Source of the DNA: JANNSX01 sp041397825
GTDB lineage: Bacteria > Pseudomonadota > Alphaproteobacteria > Rhizobiales > Hyphomicrobiaceae
Assembly: GCA_041397825.1 (NCBI GenBank)
Contig: JAWKVX010000004.1
Location: forward strand, 744,001 to 808,000
Length of the DNA: 64,000 nt
Direction of reading: 5' to 3'
The translations under genes were made by a program, and so were the position numbers. Shown piece by piece: positions 38,328-47,635 of the stretch (position 1 is the stretch's first letter; each line of letters begins with the position of its first letter). Under the pieces are notes generated by a model, which was not told the origin of the DNA, did no database searches, and saw only the letters and a list, made by a program, of their open reading frames with translations.

Positions 38328-38879
38328 ATGCCCGTCGTTGTGGTACCCATCGCCGAGACGCTCATCATGGGTTTCCGTGACGTCGTCGATGCCGTTGCGC
38401 GCGAGCGCCGCCACATCGCGCTGACGAAGGCGCCGCCGCTCCGGCTCATGCGGAAATTCGTTCTCGGTAATCTCAAGAAGGACTACCCGCACTATCTTGC
38501 GCTCGATGGCGACCGGGTCGTCGGCTGGTCCGATATCACGCCGGTCAGCGATCGCGAAACCTTTGCGCATCGCGGCGTGCTCGGCATGGGTCTACTGGCA
38601 GACTACCGCGGCAAGGGCATCGGCACAGCCCTCCTCGGGCGGGCAATAGCGCACGCGCGGCGCATCGGCTTCGTCCGCGTCGAGCTGCAGGTCTATGCCG
38701 ACAATACACCGGCCATCGGCCTGTACCGCAAGCACGGCTTCGTCGTGGAGGGCCGTCTCAAAGATGCCGCCTATCTCGACGGGCAATTTCGCGACGTGCT
38801 GCAGATGGTGAACCTCGATCGGAGCGCGCTCGAGAGCCGGCCTCGGCTCATGCGCCGGACGTCCTGCGATCGGGCATGA
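38328..38879 (+). CDS. GNAT-family N-acetyltransferase
   Basis: 183 residues. GVLGMGLLADYRGKGIGTALLGRAI is the acetyl-CoA-binding motif A; RVELQVYADNTPAIGLYRKHGFVVEG is motif B with the common Asn and Tyr. The layout resembles RimI/RimJ-like or L-amino-acid N-acyltransferases (MnaT group). Substrate unknown. The C-terminus (RSALESRPRLMRRTS) is basic. Its stop lies 5 bp from the convergent methyltransferase gene. Confidence 0.85.
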   Translation: MPVVVVPIAETLIMGFRDVVDAVARERRHIALTKAPPLRLMRKFVLGNLKKDYPHYLALDGDRVVGWSDITPVSDRETFAHRGVLGMGLLADYRGKGIGTALLGRAIAHARRIGFVRVELQVYADNTPAIGLYRKHGFVVEGRLKDAAYLDGQFRDVLQMVNLDRSALESRPRLMRRTSCDRA

Positions 38880-38883
38880 CGCC

Positions 38884-39645
38884 CTATTCCATCCGAACGC
38901 AATGATAAGCTTCCGTCAGATACGGAAAGGTGATCTCATCCTGGCCGGCGAGCTCCGGCGTGGCCGCCATCAGCCGCACCAGGGACTGCCGGACGCTCTC
39001 GCGCTCGGTCACCGGCAGCGATGCGATGAAGCTCACCGACAGCACGCGATCGACGATCACGGCCTCCGGCGGGCCCGTCACATGGTGCGCCAGCTCGGTC
39101 TCCCGGAGCGGGCCGAAACCATCGGCCGGAAAGACCGTCCGCCAGGCGCCCCCCGCGACGCGCGGCGTCTCCCCCTCATACGGCTGCATCAGGTCCGATA
39201 ACGCCCGCACCCAGGGCACGCGCTCATCGCGCCGGTTCCAGACGAGCCCCAGCCGGCCGCCCGGCTTCAGGACGCGCCGGATCTCGGCGAGCGCGCGGGC
39301 ATTGGCAAACCAGTGGAAGGCCTGACCGCACAGCACGGCATCGCAGGACCGATCGCCGAGCGGGATGGCCTCGGCCGTGCCCGAAAGGGCCGGGACATCC
39401 GGATGCGCCGCACGAAACGCGGTGCGCATGGCCTCCACCGGCTCGACGGCCGTCACGGCCGCACCGGTCTCGATGAGCCGTTGGGTCAGCTTGCCCGTGC
39501 CGGCGCCGAGATCGACGACGTGGCTGCCGCTGGCAAGGCCAAGCGTGCGACGGGCCCAGCCGGCGATCGCCGGCGGATAGCCCGGCCGACCGCGCGCATA
39601 AGCCTCCGCTCCCTCCCCGAACCCTTGCAACGCCGTCGGGTGCAT
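38884..39645 (-). CDS. class I SAM-dependent methyltransferase (Methyltransf_11 type)
   Basis: 253 residues. VVDLGAGTGKLTQRL (about 43-57) binds SAM; VTAVEPVEAMR, AEAIPLGDRSCDAVLCGQAFHWF and EIRRVLKPGGRLGLVWN complete motifs II-IV. The N-terminus FGEGAEAYARGRPGYP is typical of small-molecule methyltransferases of the UbiE/Tam-like group. AGGAGG is 8 bp before the ATG. Substrate not evident. Its fold is related to, but the sequence is distinct from, the methyltransferase at 40242-41024. Confidence 0.86.
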   Translation of the reverse strand: MHPTALQGFGEGAEAYARGRPGYPPAIAGWARRTLGLASGSHVVDLGAGTGKLTQRLIETGAAVTAVEPVEAMRTAFRAAHPDVPALSGTAEAIPLGDRSCDAVLCGQAFHWFANARALAEIRRVLKPGGRLGLVWNRRDERVPWVRALSDLMQPYEGETPRVAGGAWRTVFPADGFGPLRETELAHHVTGPPEAVIVDRVLSVSFIASLPVTERESVRQSLVRLMAATPELAGQDEITFPYLTEAYHCVRME

Positions 39646-39765
39646 GTGCGGCGCCTCCTGGCCAGAGCGTCTTCAACGCCCTGTCTCTTGTCGTTCTCCG
39701 GATGCGGTCATCGGCGTGAGGTCTTTAGGATCAGGCGCAACGTTCTCATGGATCTCAACCGCATT

Positions 39766-40245
39766 TTACCTGATCTTCCAGAGCATCGACAGGTTCTCCC
39801 GCTCGAGCTCCGCACCGAGCTTCTCGTAGAAGCGGATGGCCTCCGGATTTCGCCGCCAGACCTGCCAGAACAGTCGCGTGGCGTTTGCGGCCTCGGCGAT
39901 GCAGCGCGCCTCCTGCATCAATGCCCGGCCGATGCCCCGACGGCGATGCGCTGCTCGCACGAAGAAGTCGAGAACATGCAGCGCGGGTGCCAGCTCCTCC
40001 ATATTGGCCATGATGGCATAGGTGAGATAACCGGCAACCTCGCTGCCGTGCTCGGCGATCAGGATGCGGCACAGCGGCTCCGAGCCGAATGCCAGCTCGG
40101 CGATCCTCTCCATGGCATTCTCGGTGACGATCTCCGGATCGGCGATGGCGTGGAGATAGTCGGAGAACTCATGGAACATCGCATCGATTTTCAAGAGATC
40201 GGCGCGGGTCGCGGGACGGATCAAAATGGACACGGCGCCACTCAT
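39766..40245 (-). CDS. GNAT-family acetyltransferase
   Basis: 159 residues. VLDFFVRAAHRRRGIGRALMQEA is the acetyl-CoA loop and WRRNPEAIRFYEKLGAELE motif B, as in the spermidine/thialysine acetyltransferase-like group. The ATG shares ATGA with the TGA stop of the upstream methyltransferase gene, so the two are translationally coupled, which explains the lack of its own ribosome site. The partner suggests a shared pathway, not known. Confidence 0.85.
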   Translation of the reverse strand: MSGAVSILIRPATRADLLKIDAMFHEFSDYLHAIADPEIVTENAMERIAELAFGSEPLCRILIAEHGSEVAGYLTYAIMANMEELAPALHVLDFFVRAAHRRRGIGRALMQEARCIAEAANATRLFWQVWRRNPEAIRFYEKLGAELERENLSMLWKIR

Positions 40246-41024
40246 GAAAACTTGAGGAGGCGCGCATCGACGCGATGCGTCAGCGTGAAGGTAGGGGGCG
40301 CGATGCGTGCGAGAAGCGCCGCGTGTTCGGCATCGAAGGTGCTGACCTCCTCCCGCGTCATCGAGGCGCCGACGCCGCGCGAGGCGCGGATGCGGCCGCG
40401 CCAGCTCTCGCGCGTGAAGGGCACGGCGACCTCGAACCAGAGAAAGCCGTCCTGCCGGAAATCGCCCGGCAACCAATCCGGCACGGTCTCGACCTCGCCG
40501 ACCAGCCCCGCCCCCTGCCAGGCCGGGTTGTGCTTCAGGATCAGCGACTCGGTCTCGCGCACAATATGATCGGTCGTGGTCTGCCAGTTGAAATGGCTGA
40601 CGACGATTCGGCCCCCCGGGACCAACAGGCGGCGAAGCGCGCCGAACAGCCTCGGCTTGTCGAAATACCAGAAACACTGATTGGCCGTCACGGCATCGAA
40701 ACTCCGGTCCGGAAAGGGCGGCGCCTCGGCCGGCGCGACGCGGAAGTCGATGCCGAGCTCTGCCTCGGCCGCGCGCCGCCTCGCTTCCGCGACTTGGCCG
40801 TCGGAGATGTCGACGCCAACGACACGCGCACCGCGTCGCGCCAGCGCCCGTGCAACGGCGCCGGTGCCAGTCCCGAGATCGAGGATGCGCTGGCCGGGCC
40901 CACCGATGCCCAGCGCCCGCAGGCAGTCGTAGAGCGCCTCTGGCGGACCAGGTCGATGGACGCCATAGTCGGCGCTGGTCCTGCCCCAGTCGATCGGCCT
41001 GCCGTCATCAATGATGGGCTGCAT
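40242..41024 (-). CDS. class I SAM-dependent methyltransferase
   Basis: 260 residues. ILDLGTGTGAVARAL (about 47-61) is the SAM motif I, VVGVDISDGQVAEARRRA motif II, then FDAVTANQCFWYFDKPRL and LRRLLVPGGRIVVSHFNW. The SADYGVHRPGPPEALYDCL start and length of 260 match a group seen in rhizobia. GGAGG lies 8 bp before the ATG. It follows tRNA-Leu on the same strand with a hairpin between, and overlaps the GNAT gene. Target not known. Confidence 0.86.
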   Translation of the reverse strand: MQPIIDDGRPIDWGRTSADYGVHRPGPPEALYDCLRALGIGGPGQRILDLGTGTGAVARALARRGARVVGVDISDGQVAEARRRAAEAELGIDFRVAPAEAPPFPDRSFDAVTANQCFWYFDKPRLFGALRRLLVPGGRIVVSHFNWQTTTDHIVRETESLILKHNPAWQGAGLVGEVETVPDWLPGDFRQDGFLWFEVAVPFTRESWRGRIRASRGVGASMTREEVSTFDAEHAALLARIAPPTFTLTHRVDARLLKFS

Positions 41025-41046
41025 CGCGGCGTCCTCCGCGAGAGCA

Positions 41047-41068
41047 ATCGGTGCATCGCAGCACCGAT
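41047..41068 (-). terminator. hairpin downstream of tRNA-Leu
   Basis: A perfect 8 bp stem (ATCGGTGC/GCACCGAT) closes a 6-base loop, 5 bp past the tRNA 3' end and just upstream of the methyltransferase ribosome site. On the minus strand it is followed by TTGCTCTC, a weak U-tract. It may end the tRNA transcript or let some read-through into the methyltransferase. Confidence 0.45.
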
Positions 41069-41073
41069 CGGAT

Positions 41074-41158
41074 TGGTGCGGTCGAGAGGACTCGAACCTC
41101 CACGCCTCGCGGCGCTACCACCTCAAGGTAGTGCGTCTGCCAGTTCCGCCACGACCGC
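41074..41158 (-). tRNA. tRNA-Leu (anticodon GAG)
   Basis: Reading on the minus strand: acceptor stem GCGGTCG pairs with CGACCGC; D-arm GGCGGAACTGGCAGACGC; anticodon stem CTACC/GGTAG around TTGAGGT, anticodon GAG, so it reads CUC and CUU; a long variable arm (CGCCGCGAGGCG) as expected for leucine; T-arm GGAGGTTCGAGTCCTC; discriminator A and an encoded CCA. All stems are intact. Confidence 0.95.
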
Positions 41159-41263
41159 ACACGCCTGGTCAAATCCAGGAGACCGGATCTGGCAATCCGG
41201 CCGCGGGGTGGTAACAAACCCGGCGGGTGATTGCAAGGCGAAGGACTGCTAGATTGCCCGGCG

Positions 41264-41980
41264 ATGCCTGACGCGCGCCCCGAGATACCACCGCCCGCCC
41301 CGATCGAATGGGCCCACACCCCCGGCCTCGTTGCCTACCCGGAGGCGGTCGCCGCCATGGAGGCACGGGTGGCCCGGATCGCCGCCGGGGAGGTTGCCGA
41401 GCAGGTCTGGCTCATCGAGCATCCCTCACTCTACACCGCCGGCACCAGCGCCCGCGACGAGGACCTGCTCGAACCCGGCCGCCTCCCCCTCATCCGGACC
41501 GGCCGCGGCGGCCAGATCACCTACCACGGGCCGGGCCAGCGAATTGCCTACCTGATGCTGAGCCTCGCCCGCCGCGGGCTCGGCCCCCGCGACTATGTCG
41601 AGCGGCTCGAGCGCTGGCTGATCATGGCTCTCGAGGAGCTCGGCGTCGGGGCCGTCTGCCGGCGCGAACGGGTCGGCATCTGGGTGCCCCGAGGGAACGG
41701 GCGCGAGGACAAGATCGCGGCCATCGGCGTTCGTGTCAGGCGGGGCGTCGCCTTCCACGGGATCGCCCTCAACGTGGCGCCCGACTTGTCTTACTACAAG
41801 GCGATCGTCCCCTGTGGCATCCGCGAGCATGGCGTGACCAGCCTGCGGGACCTCGGCCGGGAGACGGCGATGCCGGTCGTCGACGCCGCTTTGCGCCGTG
41901 CCTTCGAGGTGACATTCGGTAACAGAATCGTTGATGCCATGCCGACTGAGCCCCATATCGGCACGACGGCGGCGTTCTGA
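41264..41980 (+). CDS. lipB: lipoyl(octanoyl) transferase
   Basis: 238 residues. Moves the octanoyl group from acyl carrier protein to lipoyl domains of pyruvate dehydrogenase and related enzymes. GRGGQITYHGPGQ (near 80-92) binds substrate, Lys150 in DKIAAIGVRVRRG and Cys184 in IVPCGIREHGV are the catalytic pair, GVAFHGIALNV lies between. ATG 41264 was chosen over an in-frame upstream start because it fits the family length. lipA is not in the window. Divergent from tRNA-Leu. Confidence 0.94.
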   Translation: MPDARPEIPPPAPIEWAHTPGLVAYPEAVAAMEARVARIAAGEVAEQVWLIEHPSLYTAGTSARDEDLLEPGRLPLIRTGRGGQITYHGPGQRIAYLMLSLARRGLGPRDYVERLERWLIMALEELGVGAVCRRERVGIWVPRGNGREDKIAAIGVRVRRGVAFHGIALNVAPDLSYYKAIVPCGIREHGVTSLRDLGRETAMPVVDAALRRAFEVTFGNRIVDAMPTEPHIGTTAAF

Positions 41981-42049
41981 GGTCACTCCTCTGCAACCCA
42001 TTCACCGTATACTGTCGCGGCAGGGTTTCACGTCCTTGGGGGATTCGGC

Positions 42050-42586
42050 ATGGGCATCCTGATGGGCCTGTTGGCGGCCATGGCGGCCGTCGGTCTCTTG
42101 CTATGGCGGCTCAACGCCGCCTCACAGGCCGCACGCGAGTTGGTCGATACGGCCGACGAGGCCCGCGGATTTTTTCGTCGCCTCGCCTGGAGCCGGAAGG
42201 CCAAAAAGCACCCGCTCGACATGGTCGAGGATCCGAGAGAGGCCGCAACGGCCATGATGGTGGCGCTGGCCCAATACAAAGGCCCCCTGACCGAAAGCCA
42301 GGAGCGGCTGATCCTGAGCGAGATGGTCTCGAACTTCTCCGTCCCGACCGAGGAGGCCCGCGAGATCCTGGCCAGGGCGCGGTGGATGACGCGCGATGCA
42401 ACCGACGTGCATCACACCCTCTCACGCCTCGCGCCCGCCATCGACAAGACCTGCACGACAGCGGAAAAGCGCGAGCTGATCGGCATGTTGAAAGTGGTCG
42501 CCGACCCAGGAGATGTCCGGCAGGATGTGCTGGCCAATGCCATCAAGAGCCTCGAGGACCGGCTGCTGCCCAAACGGCCGCACTGA
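42050..42586 (+). CDS. membrane-anchored TerB-like helical protein
   Basis: 178 residues. An N-terminal membrane helix (MGILMGLLAAMAAVGLLLWRL) leads into a helical cytoplasmic domain: EDPREAATAMMVALAQYKG, LTESQERLILSEMVSNFSV, EEAREILARARWM and ERLPAIDKTC-like helices ending in VRQDVLANAIKSLEDRL. The acidic helical pattern and LTESQERLI resemble TerB/tellurite-resistance-like proteins, which bind metal and partners; this match is by eye and weak. GGGGGA precedes the ATG. Confidence 0.6.
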   Translation: MGILMGLLAAMAAVGLLLWRLNAASQAARELVDTADEARGFFRRLAWSRKAKKHPLDMVEDPREAATAMMVALAQYKGPLTESQERLILSEMVSNFSVPTEEAREILARARWMTRDATDVHHTLSRLAPAIDKTCTTAEKRELIGMLKVVADPGDVRQDVLANAIKSLEDRLLPKRPH

Positions 42587-42838
42587 CGACCGGCAGCTGC
42601 GCGGAATGATGCGAGCGCTGTCCTGCCTGCCGCATCGTGCCGAAACTGTGTCTCTCGGTTTGAGCCGGACAACCGTTCGGATCGAAAATGGGGCATGGCG
42701 CAAGCAAGCCACCTCACAGCCTTCGGGCTGCGGTTGGGTCGAGACACGGAACTTCCGGCAAACCCGATGCGGTTGAGGGAGTTCCTCGACTGGAAATTCG
42801 TCGGAAATACCATTGATCCTGACGTTCCGGGGATCGGT

Positions 42839-44218
42839 TCAGACGTCCATCGGGCCCGAGACCCGTCGCCCGCCGACCCAGACACACGCCACATTGGCCC
42901 TTGTCGCTGTCGAAACGATCTTCTCGAGCACGTCCTCGTGACTGTCGATTTCCTCGAACGCGGAGACGTTGGAGCCCGGCGCCACGAGATCGACCAGAAC
43001 CGCGTCGAAGGCCGCCCCCGGTTTGAACACGCCCGCATCGAGACCCAGCACCTCGGCACCGCCGCGGGTCGCGAGCCAGAAGGCCTCGCGGAAATCGATG
43101 CGCGTGCCCGGCCGGCGACGCACGTCGGGCGGCAAGGCAGCGTCGACCCCCTCCTCGAGATTGCGCGATGCCGCGATCGCCTGCCGGCAATTGTCGAGGA
43201 TGGATGGCGAATGTCCGCCGGAGATGTCGGTACCGAGACCGACATGCAGACCGCGATCGATCGCCCGCCGGAGCGGGAAGACGGCATTCGAGAAATATAT
43301 GTTCGACAACGGACAGTGCGCGATGCCGGCCCCCTGGCGCTCGATCGTGGTCATGTCGGATTGGGTGACGAAATTCGCATGCGCCAGCACGGTGTGCCGC
43401 TCGACCAGACCGAAACCGGCGAGGGCTTCCGTGTCGCTCCGGCCGCAGCGATCGAGGACGTAGCCGTGTTGCCAGTCGCTCTCCGAGCAGTGGGTCTGCA
43501 CAAGCGTCCCGGTGTCGGCGGCCATGCGGCCGAGGCCTTCGAGCATGGCGTCCGTGCAGGACGGAATAAAGCGTGGCGTCACGACGGGCTGCACCCGAAT
43601 GTCGTTGCCGGGTAGCGCCCGAACCTCGGCGATGTGGTCGCGCGTCAACGCCAGGCCGTCGGCGGCCGAGCGATCACGATAGAACTCCGGGCATTGCTCC
43701 GGATTGTCCATGGCGACGCGGCCGACATAGGCGCGCTGGCCGCTCTCGAGGCAGATCCTTGCCAAGGCAACAGACGCCGGCAGATGCACGGTCGCGAAGT
43801 AGACCGCCGTCGTCGTGCCGTTCGCCAGCAGCGTCCGGACGAGCTGCCGGTAGACGACCTCGGCGAAAGCGAGATCGGCGTAGCGCGCCTCCAGCGGAAA
43901 GGTGCACCGCTGCAGCCAATCCTCGAGCGGCAGATGCAAGTTCTTGCCGAGTTGGGGAAACTGCGGTGCATGGACATGCAGGTCGACGAGGCCGGGGATG
44001 AGGACCTGGGTGGGCTCCAACCGGATGAGCTGCCCGGCTTGCGCCGCCGCCTTCACGCGCGAGGCGTGCTCAGGCACACCATCCGCCGTCACGCGCGTGA
44101 CGCATCCATCCGGACCGACTTCGATCAACGCCCCCTCGAGCACCTCGATCCTACAGCGCGAAGGCGCATGATAGGCGGTGCCGAGGATGGCCGTGATTCG
44201 CTGCGGGCTCGAGGCCAC
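42839..44218 (-). CDS. guaD: guanine deaminase
   Basis: 459 residues in the amidohydrolase superfamily. His81 and His83 (VDLHVHAPQFPQLG) are the first metal ligands; FYRDRSAADG, THCSESDW, VLAHANF and GLGTDISGGHSPS give the other His, the catalytic Glu and the Asp ligand. The HAPQ(F/Y) form is diagnostic of guanine deaminase, which converts guanine to xanthine and ammonia in purine salvage. No ATG is in a suitable place; GTG 44218, 11 bp after the upstream aminotransferase stop, is my choice. Operonic with that gene. Confidence 0.9.
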   Translation of the reverse strand: MASSPQRITAILGTAYHAPSRCRIEVLEGALIEVGPDGCVTRVTADGVPEHASRVKAAAQAGQLIRLEPTQVLIPGLVDLHVHAPQFPQLGKNLHLPLEDWLQRCTFPLEARYADLAFAEVVYRQLVRTLLANGTTTAVYFATVHLPASVALARICLESGQRAYVGRVAMDNPEQCPEFYRDRSAADGLALTRDHIAEVRALPGNDIRVQPVVTPRFIPSCTDAMLEGLGRMAADTGTLVQTHCSESDWQHGYVLDRCGRSDTEALAGFGLVERHTVLAHANFVTQSDMTTIERQGAGIAHCPLSNIYFSNAVFPLRRAIDRGLHVGLGTDISGGHSPSILDNCRQAIAASRNLEEGVDAALPPDVRRRPGTRIDFREAFWLATRGGAEVLGLDAGVFKPGAAFDAVLVDLVAPGSNVSAFEEIDSHEDVLEKIVSTATRANVACVWVGGRRVSGPMDV

Positions 44219-44229
44219 TCCCAGACTGC

Positions 44230-45645
44230 CTACATCGCGGCGGCCTTCTCGAGCTCCGGCATCGATGCCTTCAGTCCCTTGGAAAAGCGATCCACCGCTT
44301 CCTCCGCCTCCGCGCGGTTCATAGTCAGGGGCGGAGAGAAGCTGGTCGTCTCCAGGAAGGGCAGCGCGCGCGTCATGACACCGGCGGCGAGGCATTTCCC
44401 GGCGACGATCCGATGCGCGTTAGCCTTCGGGTTGAAAAATTTCTTCGACTTCCGATCCGCCACATACTCGATGGCGATCATCTGGCCCATGCCGCGCACC
44501 TCGCCGACATAAGGGCAATCCGCCGTCGCCTGCGTCAGGAGCTGCTGCAGATAGGGCCCGACCTCGGCCGCGACCTGAGGCAGGTTCTCGCGCTCCATGA
44601 TGCCGAGGTTCGTCATGCCCAGCGCGCCGCCGACCGGATGGCCCGAATAGGTGAAGCCGTGCATGACGGGGCCGTGCTCCGGCGAGGCATCGCGCAGCAC
44701 GTTCCAGATCTTCTCCGAAATGACCGAGGCCGAGACCGGGAAATGCGCCGAGGTGATGCCCTTGGCCAGCGTCACGACATCCGGCTCGAGGTTCATGCCG
44801 CCGGTCGCGAACCAGTGGCCGGTGCGACCGAAGCCCGTGATCACCTCGTCGGCGATGAAGAGAATGTCGTGCTTCTTGAGGATCGGCTGCAAGGCCTCGA
44901 AATAGCCTTTGGGCGGCAAGAGCACGCCACCGGTTCCCATGATCGGCTCGGCGATGAAGGCGGCGATCGTGTCGGCGCCCTCGCGCGCGATCAAGGCCTC
45001 GATCTCGGCGATCAGACGCTTGGTGAAGGCCTCCTCGGTCTCGCCCGGCTTGCCGAAGCGGAAGTAGTGCGGGCACTCGACGTGGAAAATGCCCGGCAAC
45101 GGGATATCCCAGGCCTTGTGATAGGCGGGAATGCCGGTGAGGCTGGCGGCGGCGAAGGTCAGGCCGTGATAGGCGCCCTGCCGCGAGATGAACTTCTTCT
45201 TTTCCGGCCGGCCGCGCAAATTGTTGTAGTAGCGCACGAGCTTGTAGTTCGTGTCGTTGGCATCCGAACCGCCCTGGCCGAAGAAAACCTTCGACATCTG
45301 CGGGGCGTTCGCCTTGGTATGGAAGAGGTCGAGCACCTTCTCGGCGAGGCGGATGATGGGCTCGTTCGATGAGCCGCCGAAGAGGTGAAAATAGGCCAGG
45401 TCCTCGACGGCCTTCTTGGCGGTTTCCGCCATCTCCTTGCGGCCATAGCCGATGTTCACGCACCACAGACCGGCGCCGCAATCGATGATGTCACGACCCT
45501 CGCGGTCGCGAACCCTGACGCCCCGAGCGTCCGAGACGATGAGCGGCCCGCGGTTCAAGAGGTCGGCGATGGAGGTGACCGGGTGGAACAGGCACTCGCG
45601 GTCGATATCCTCGAGCGGAAAATTGCGGACGGCGGATTTATCCAT
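44230..45645 (-). CDS. class III PLP-dependent aminotransferase
   Basis: 471 residues. Lys295 (TLAKGITSAHFPVSA) binds PLP and Asp266 (FIADEVITGFGRTG) stacks on its ring; GSDANDTNYKLVRYYNN, AYHGLTFAAASLTG and GFTYSGHPVGGALG are typical of the omega-amino acid:pyruvate/putrescine transaminase branch. Likely substrates are beta-alanine, GABA, putrescine or taurine; not resolved by sequence. ATG 45645 follows AGGGCTCCCCC. It precedes guaD, so nitrogen salvage may be the shared theme (inference). Confidence 0.9.
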   Translation of the reverse strand: MDKSAVRNFPLEDIDRECLFHPVTSIADLLNRGPLIVSDARGVRVRDREGRDIIDCGAGLWCVNIGYGRKEMAETAKKAVEDLAYFHLFGGSSNEPIIRLAEKVLDLFHTKANAPQMSKVFFGQGGSDANDTNYKLVRYYNNLRGRPEKKKFISRQGAYHGLTFAAASLTGIPAYHKAWDIPLPGIFHVECPHYFRFGKPGETEEAFTKRLIAEIEALIAREGADTIAAFIAEPIMGTGGVLLPPKGYFEALQPILKKHDILFIADEVITGFGRTGHWFATGGMNLEPDVVTLAKGITSAHFPVSASVISEKIWNVLRDASPEHGPVMHGFTYSGHPVGGALGMTNLGIMERENLPQVAAEVGPYLQQLLTQATADCPYVGEVRGMGQMIAIEYVADRKSKKFFNPKANAHRIVAGKCLAAGVMTRALPFLETTSFSPPLTMNRAEAEEAVDRFSKGLKASMPELEKAAAM

Positions 45646-45809
45646 GGGGGAGCCCTCGTGGGGTGATGAACGGTCGACGTCGGCACTCACCATAGCCTGT
45701 CCCAAGCGAACCGGAAACTCACCTCCCCGGCCTCCCGGCCATGCCGCTGGCGCAAGGTACGCCTCCCTTCCCCGTTGCTTCCCTGAGGGCGTCCCCCTAA
45801 ACAGAGCGA

Positions 45810-47624
45810 ATGTTCCAGAGCTTCGACAATGCGCCGGATCCAGGTGTCGGCGCACCCCGTGTTCGCCTTCTCAGAGAGGAGCTGGCGCGGCTCGGCCTGT
45901 CCGGATTCATCGTGCCCCGCGCCGACGAGCACCAGGGCGAATATGTACCCGACTGCGCCGCCCGCCTGCGCTGGGTGAGTGGCTTCTCTGGCTCGGCCGG
46001 GACGGCGGTGATCCTCATGGACAGGGCCGCGCTCTTCGTCGATGGCCGCTACACCGTGCAGGCCCGCGAGGAGACCGACGGCGCCGTCTTCGAGCGGCTG
46101 AAGGTTCCCGAGGGCAAGATTTCCGATTGGCTCGCCGCCCATGCCGGCGCCGGGGCGAAGATAGGCTATGATCCCCGGCTCATGACCGTCGACGAGGTCG
46201 ACCGCTTCCACAAGGCCCTCGACGACAAAGGCATCGCGCTCGTCGCCACGGACGGAAACCCGGTCGATGCCGTTTGGGCCGACCGCCCGGCCCCACCCAG
46301 GGCCCAGGTCAGCCTTCATCCGATCGAGCACGCCGGCGCATCGCCGGCGGAAAAGCTTGAGGTTGTCCAGGCCGAGCTTGCAATGACCGGCCACGATGCC
46401 GCCGTTTTGACGGCACCTGACAGCATCGCCTGGCTCCTCAACATCCGCGGCGGCGACCTGCCGCACACACCCTTCCCACTCTCCTTTGCGATCGTGCCGG
46501 CAGACGGAAAGCCTCAGCTCTACATCGATCCCGGGAAGCTCGGCGACAATGTCCGTGGCGCGCTCGCCGCAATCGCCGAATTGGCTCGACCCGACGAGCT
46601 GACACAAGGGCTGACCGACCTCGCCTCTCGCAAGTCCAGGGTCCGCCTCGATTTCGAAAGCACGGCCGTTTGGTTCAAATCGACGCTCGAGGCGGCCGGG
46701 GCCACGGTCATCAAAGGCACCGATCCCTGCCTTCTGCCGAAGGCGCGCAAGTCCGCCGCGGAGATCAAGGGTGCGCGCGCCGCCCAGAAGCGGGATGCCG
46801 TCGCGGTCGCCCGCTTTCTCGCCTGGTTCGACCGCGAGGCGCCCAAGGGGGAGATCGACGAGATCGCGGCGGTCGAGGCCCTCGAGCGCTTCCGCCGCGA
46901 GACCCGCAAACTCCTCGATACCTCCTTCGACACCATTGCCGGCGCGGGCCCACACGCCGCCATGCCGCACTATCGCGTCAGCCGCTCGTCCAACATCCGG
47001 ATCCAGCCCAACTCGATCTTCCTGATCGATTCCGGCGGGCAGTACCTGGACGGCACCACCGACATCACACGCACGATTGCAGTGGGCACCGTCTCCGAGG
47101 AAGCACGCCTGAGGAACACGCTCGTGCTCGAAGGCATGATCGCGGTCTCGACCGCGCGCTTCCCGAAGGGCACGCGCGGCTCCGATATCGACCCCTATGC
47201 GCGACGTGCGCTCTGGCAGGCCGGACTTGATTTCGATCACGGAACCGGCCACGGCGTCGGCAGCTACCTGTCGGTGCACGAGGGACCGCAGCGCATCTCG
47301 CGACTTGCCACCACGCCGCTCGAGCCCGGCATGATCATCTCGAACGAGCCGGGCTACTACAAGGAAGGCCACTACGGCATCCGCATCGAGAACCTGCTCG
47401 TCGTCACCGCGCCGGACGTGCCCGAGGGTGGGGAGCGGCCGATGATGGGATTCGAGACGCTGACGCTGGCGCCGATCGACACCCGCCTCGTTCTCATCTC
47501 GCATCTTTCAGCGGCGGCGCGCCACTGGCTCAACGCTTATCATGCGCGGGTCAGGGCCGAGATCGGTCCGCTCCTCGACGGCGAAGATCGGCTCTGGCTC
47601 GAGAGGGCGACGACAGCGATCTGA
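45810..47624 (+). CDS. Xaa-Pro aminopeptidase (aminopeptidase P), long form
   Basis: 604 residues, as in the three-domain cytosolic form. The N-terminal creatinase domain (FIVPRADEHQGEYVPDCAARLRWVSGFSGSAG) precedes a second such domain and a pita-bread M24 catalytic domain with metal ligands Asp (LIDSGGQY), Asp (GTTDITRT), His (HGTGHGVG), Glu (SNEPGYY) and Glu (IENLLVV). Removes N-terminal residues before proline. The stop is 11 bp before lepB. I call it pepP-like without assigning a symbol. Confidence 0.93.
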   Translation: MFQSFDNAPDPGVGAPRVRLLREELARLGLSGFIVPRADEHQGEYVPDCAARLRWVSGFSGSAGTAVILMDRAALFVDGRYTVQAREETDGAVFERLKVPEGKISDWLAAHAGAGAKIGYDPRLMTVDEVDRFHKALDDKGIALVATDGNPVDAVWADRPAPPRAQVSLHPIEHAGASPAEKLEVVQAELAMTGHDAAVLTAPDSIAWLLNIRGGDLPHTPFPLSFAIVPADGKPQLYIDPGKLGDNVRGALAAIAELARPDELTQGLTDLASRKSRVRLDFESTAVWFKSTLEAAGATVIKGTDPCLLPKARKSAAEIKGARAAQKRDAVAVARFLAWFDREAPKGEIDEIAAVEALERFRRETRKLLDTSFDTIAGAGPHAAMPHYRVSRSSNIRIQPNSIFLIDSGGQYLDGTTDITRTIAVGTVSEEARLRNTLVLEGMIAVSTARFPKGTRGSDIDPYARRALWQAGLDFDHGTGHGVGSYLSVHEGPQRISRLATTPLEPGMIISNEPGYYKEGHYGIRIENLLVVTAPDVPEGGERPMMGFETLTLAPIDTRLVLISHLSAAARHWLNAYHARVRAEIGPLLDGEDRLWLERATTAI

Positions 47625-47635
47625 AGGGACGGGGC

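Noticed and set aside
42587..42838. Small frames between the TerB-like gene and guaD
   Set aside because: None has a ribosome site, family motif or helix pattern; treated as intergenic.
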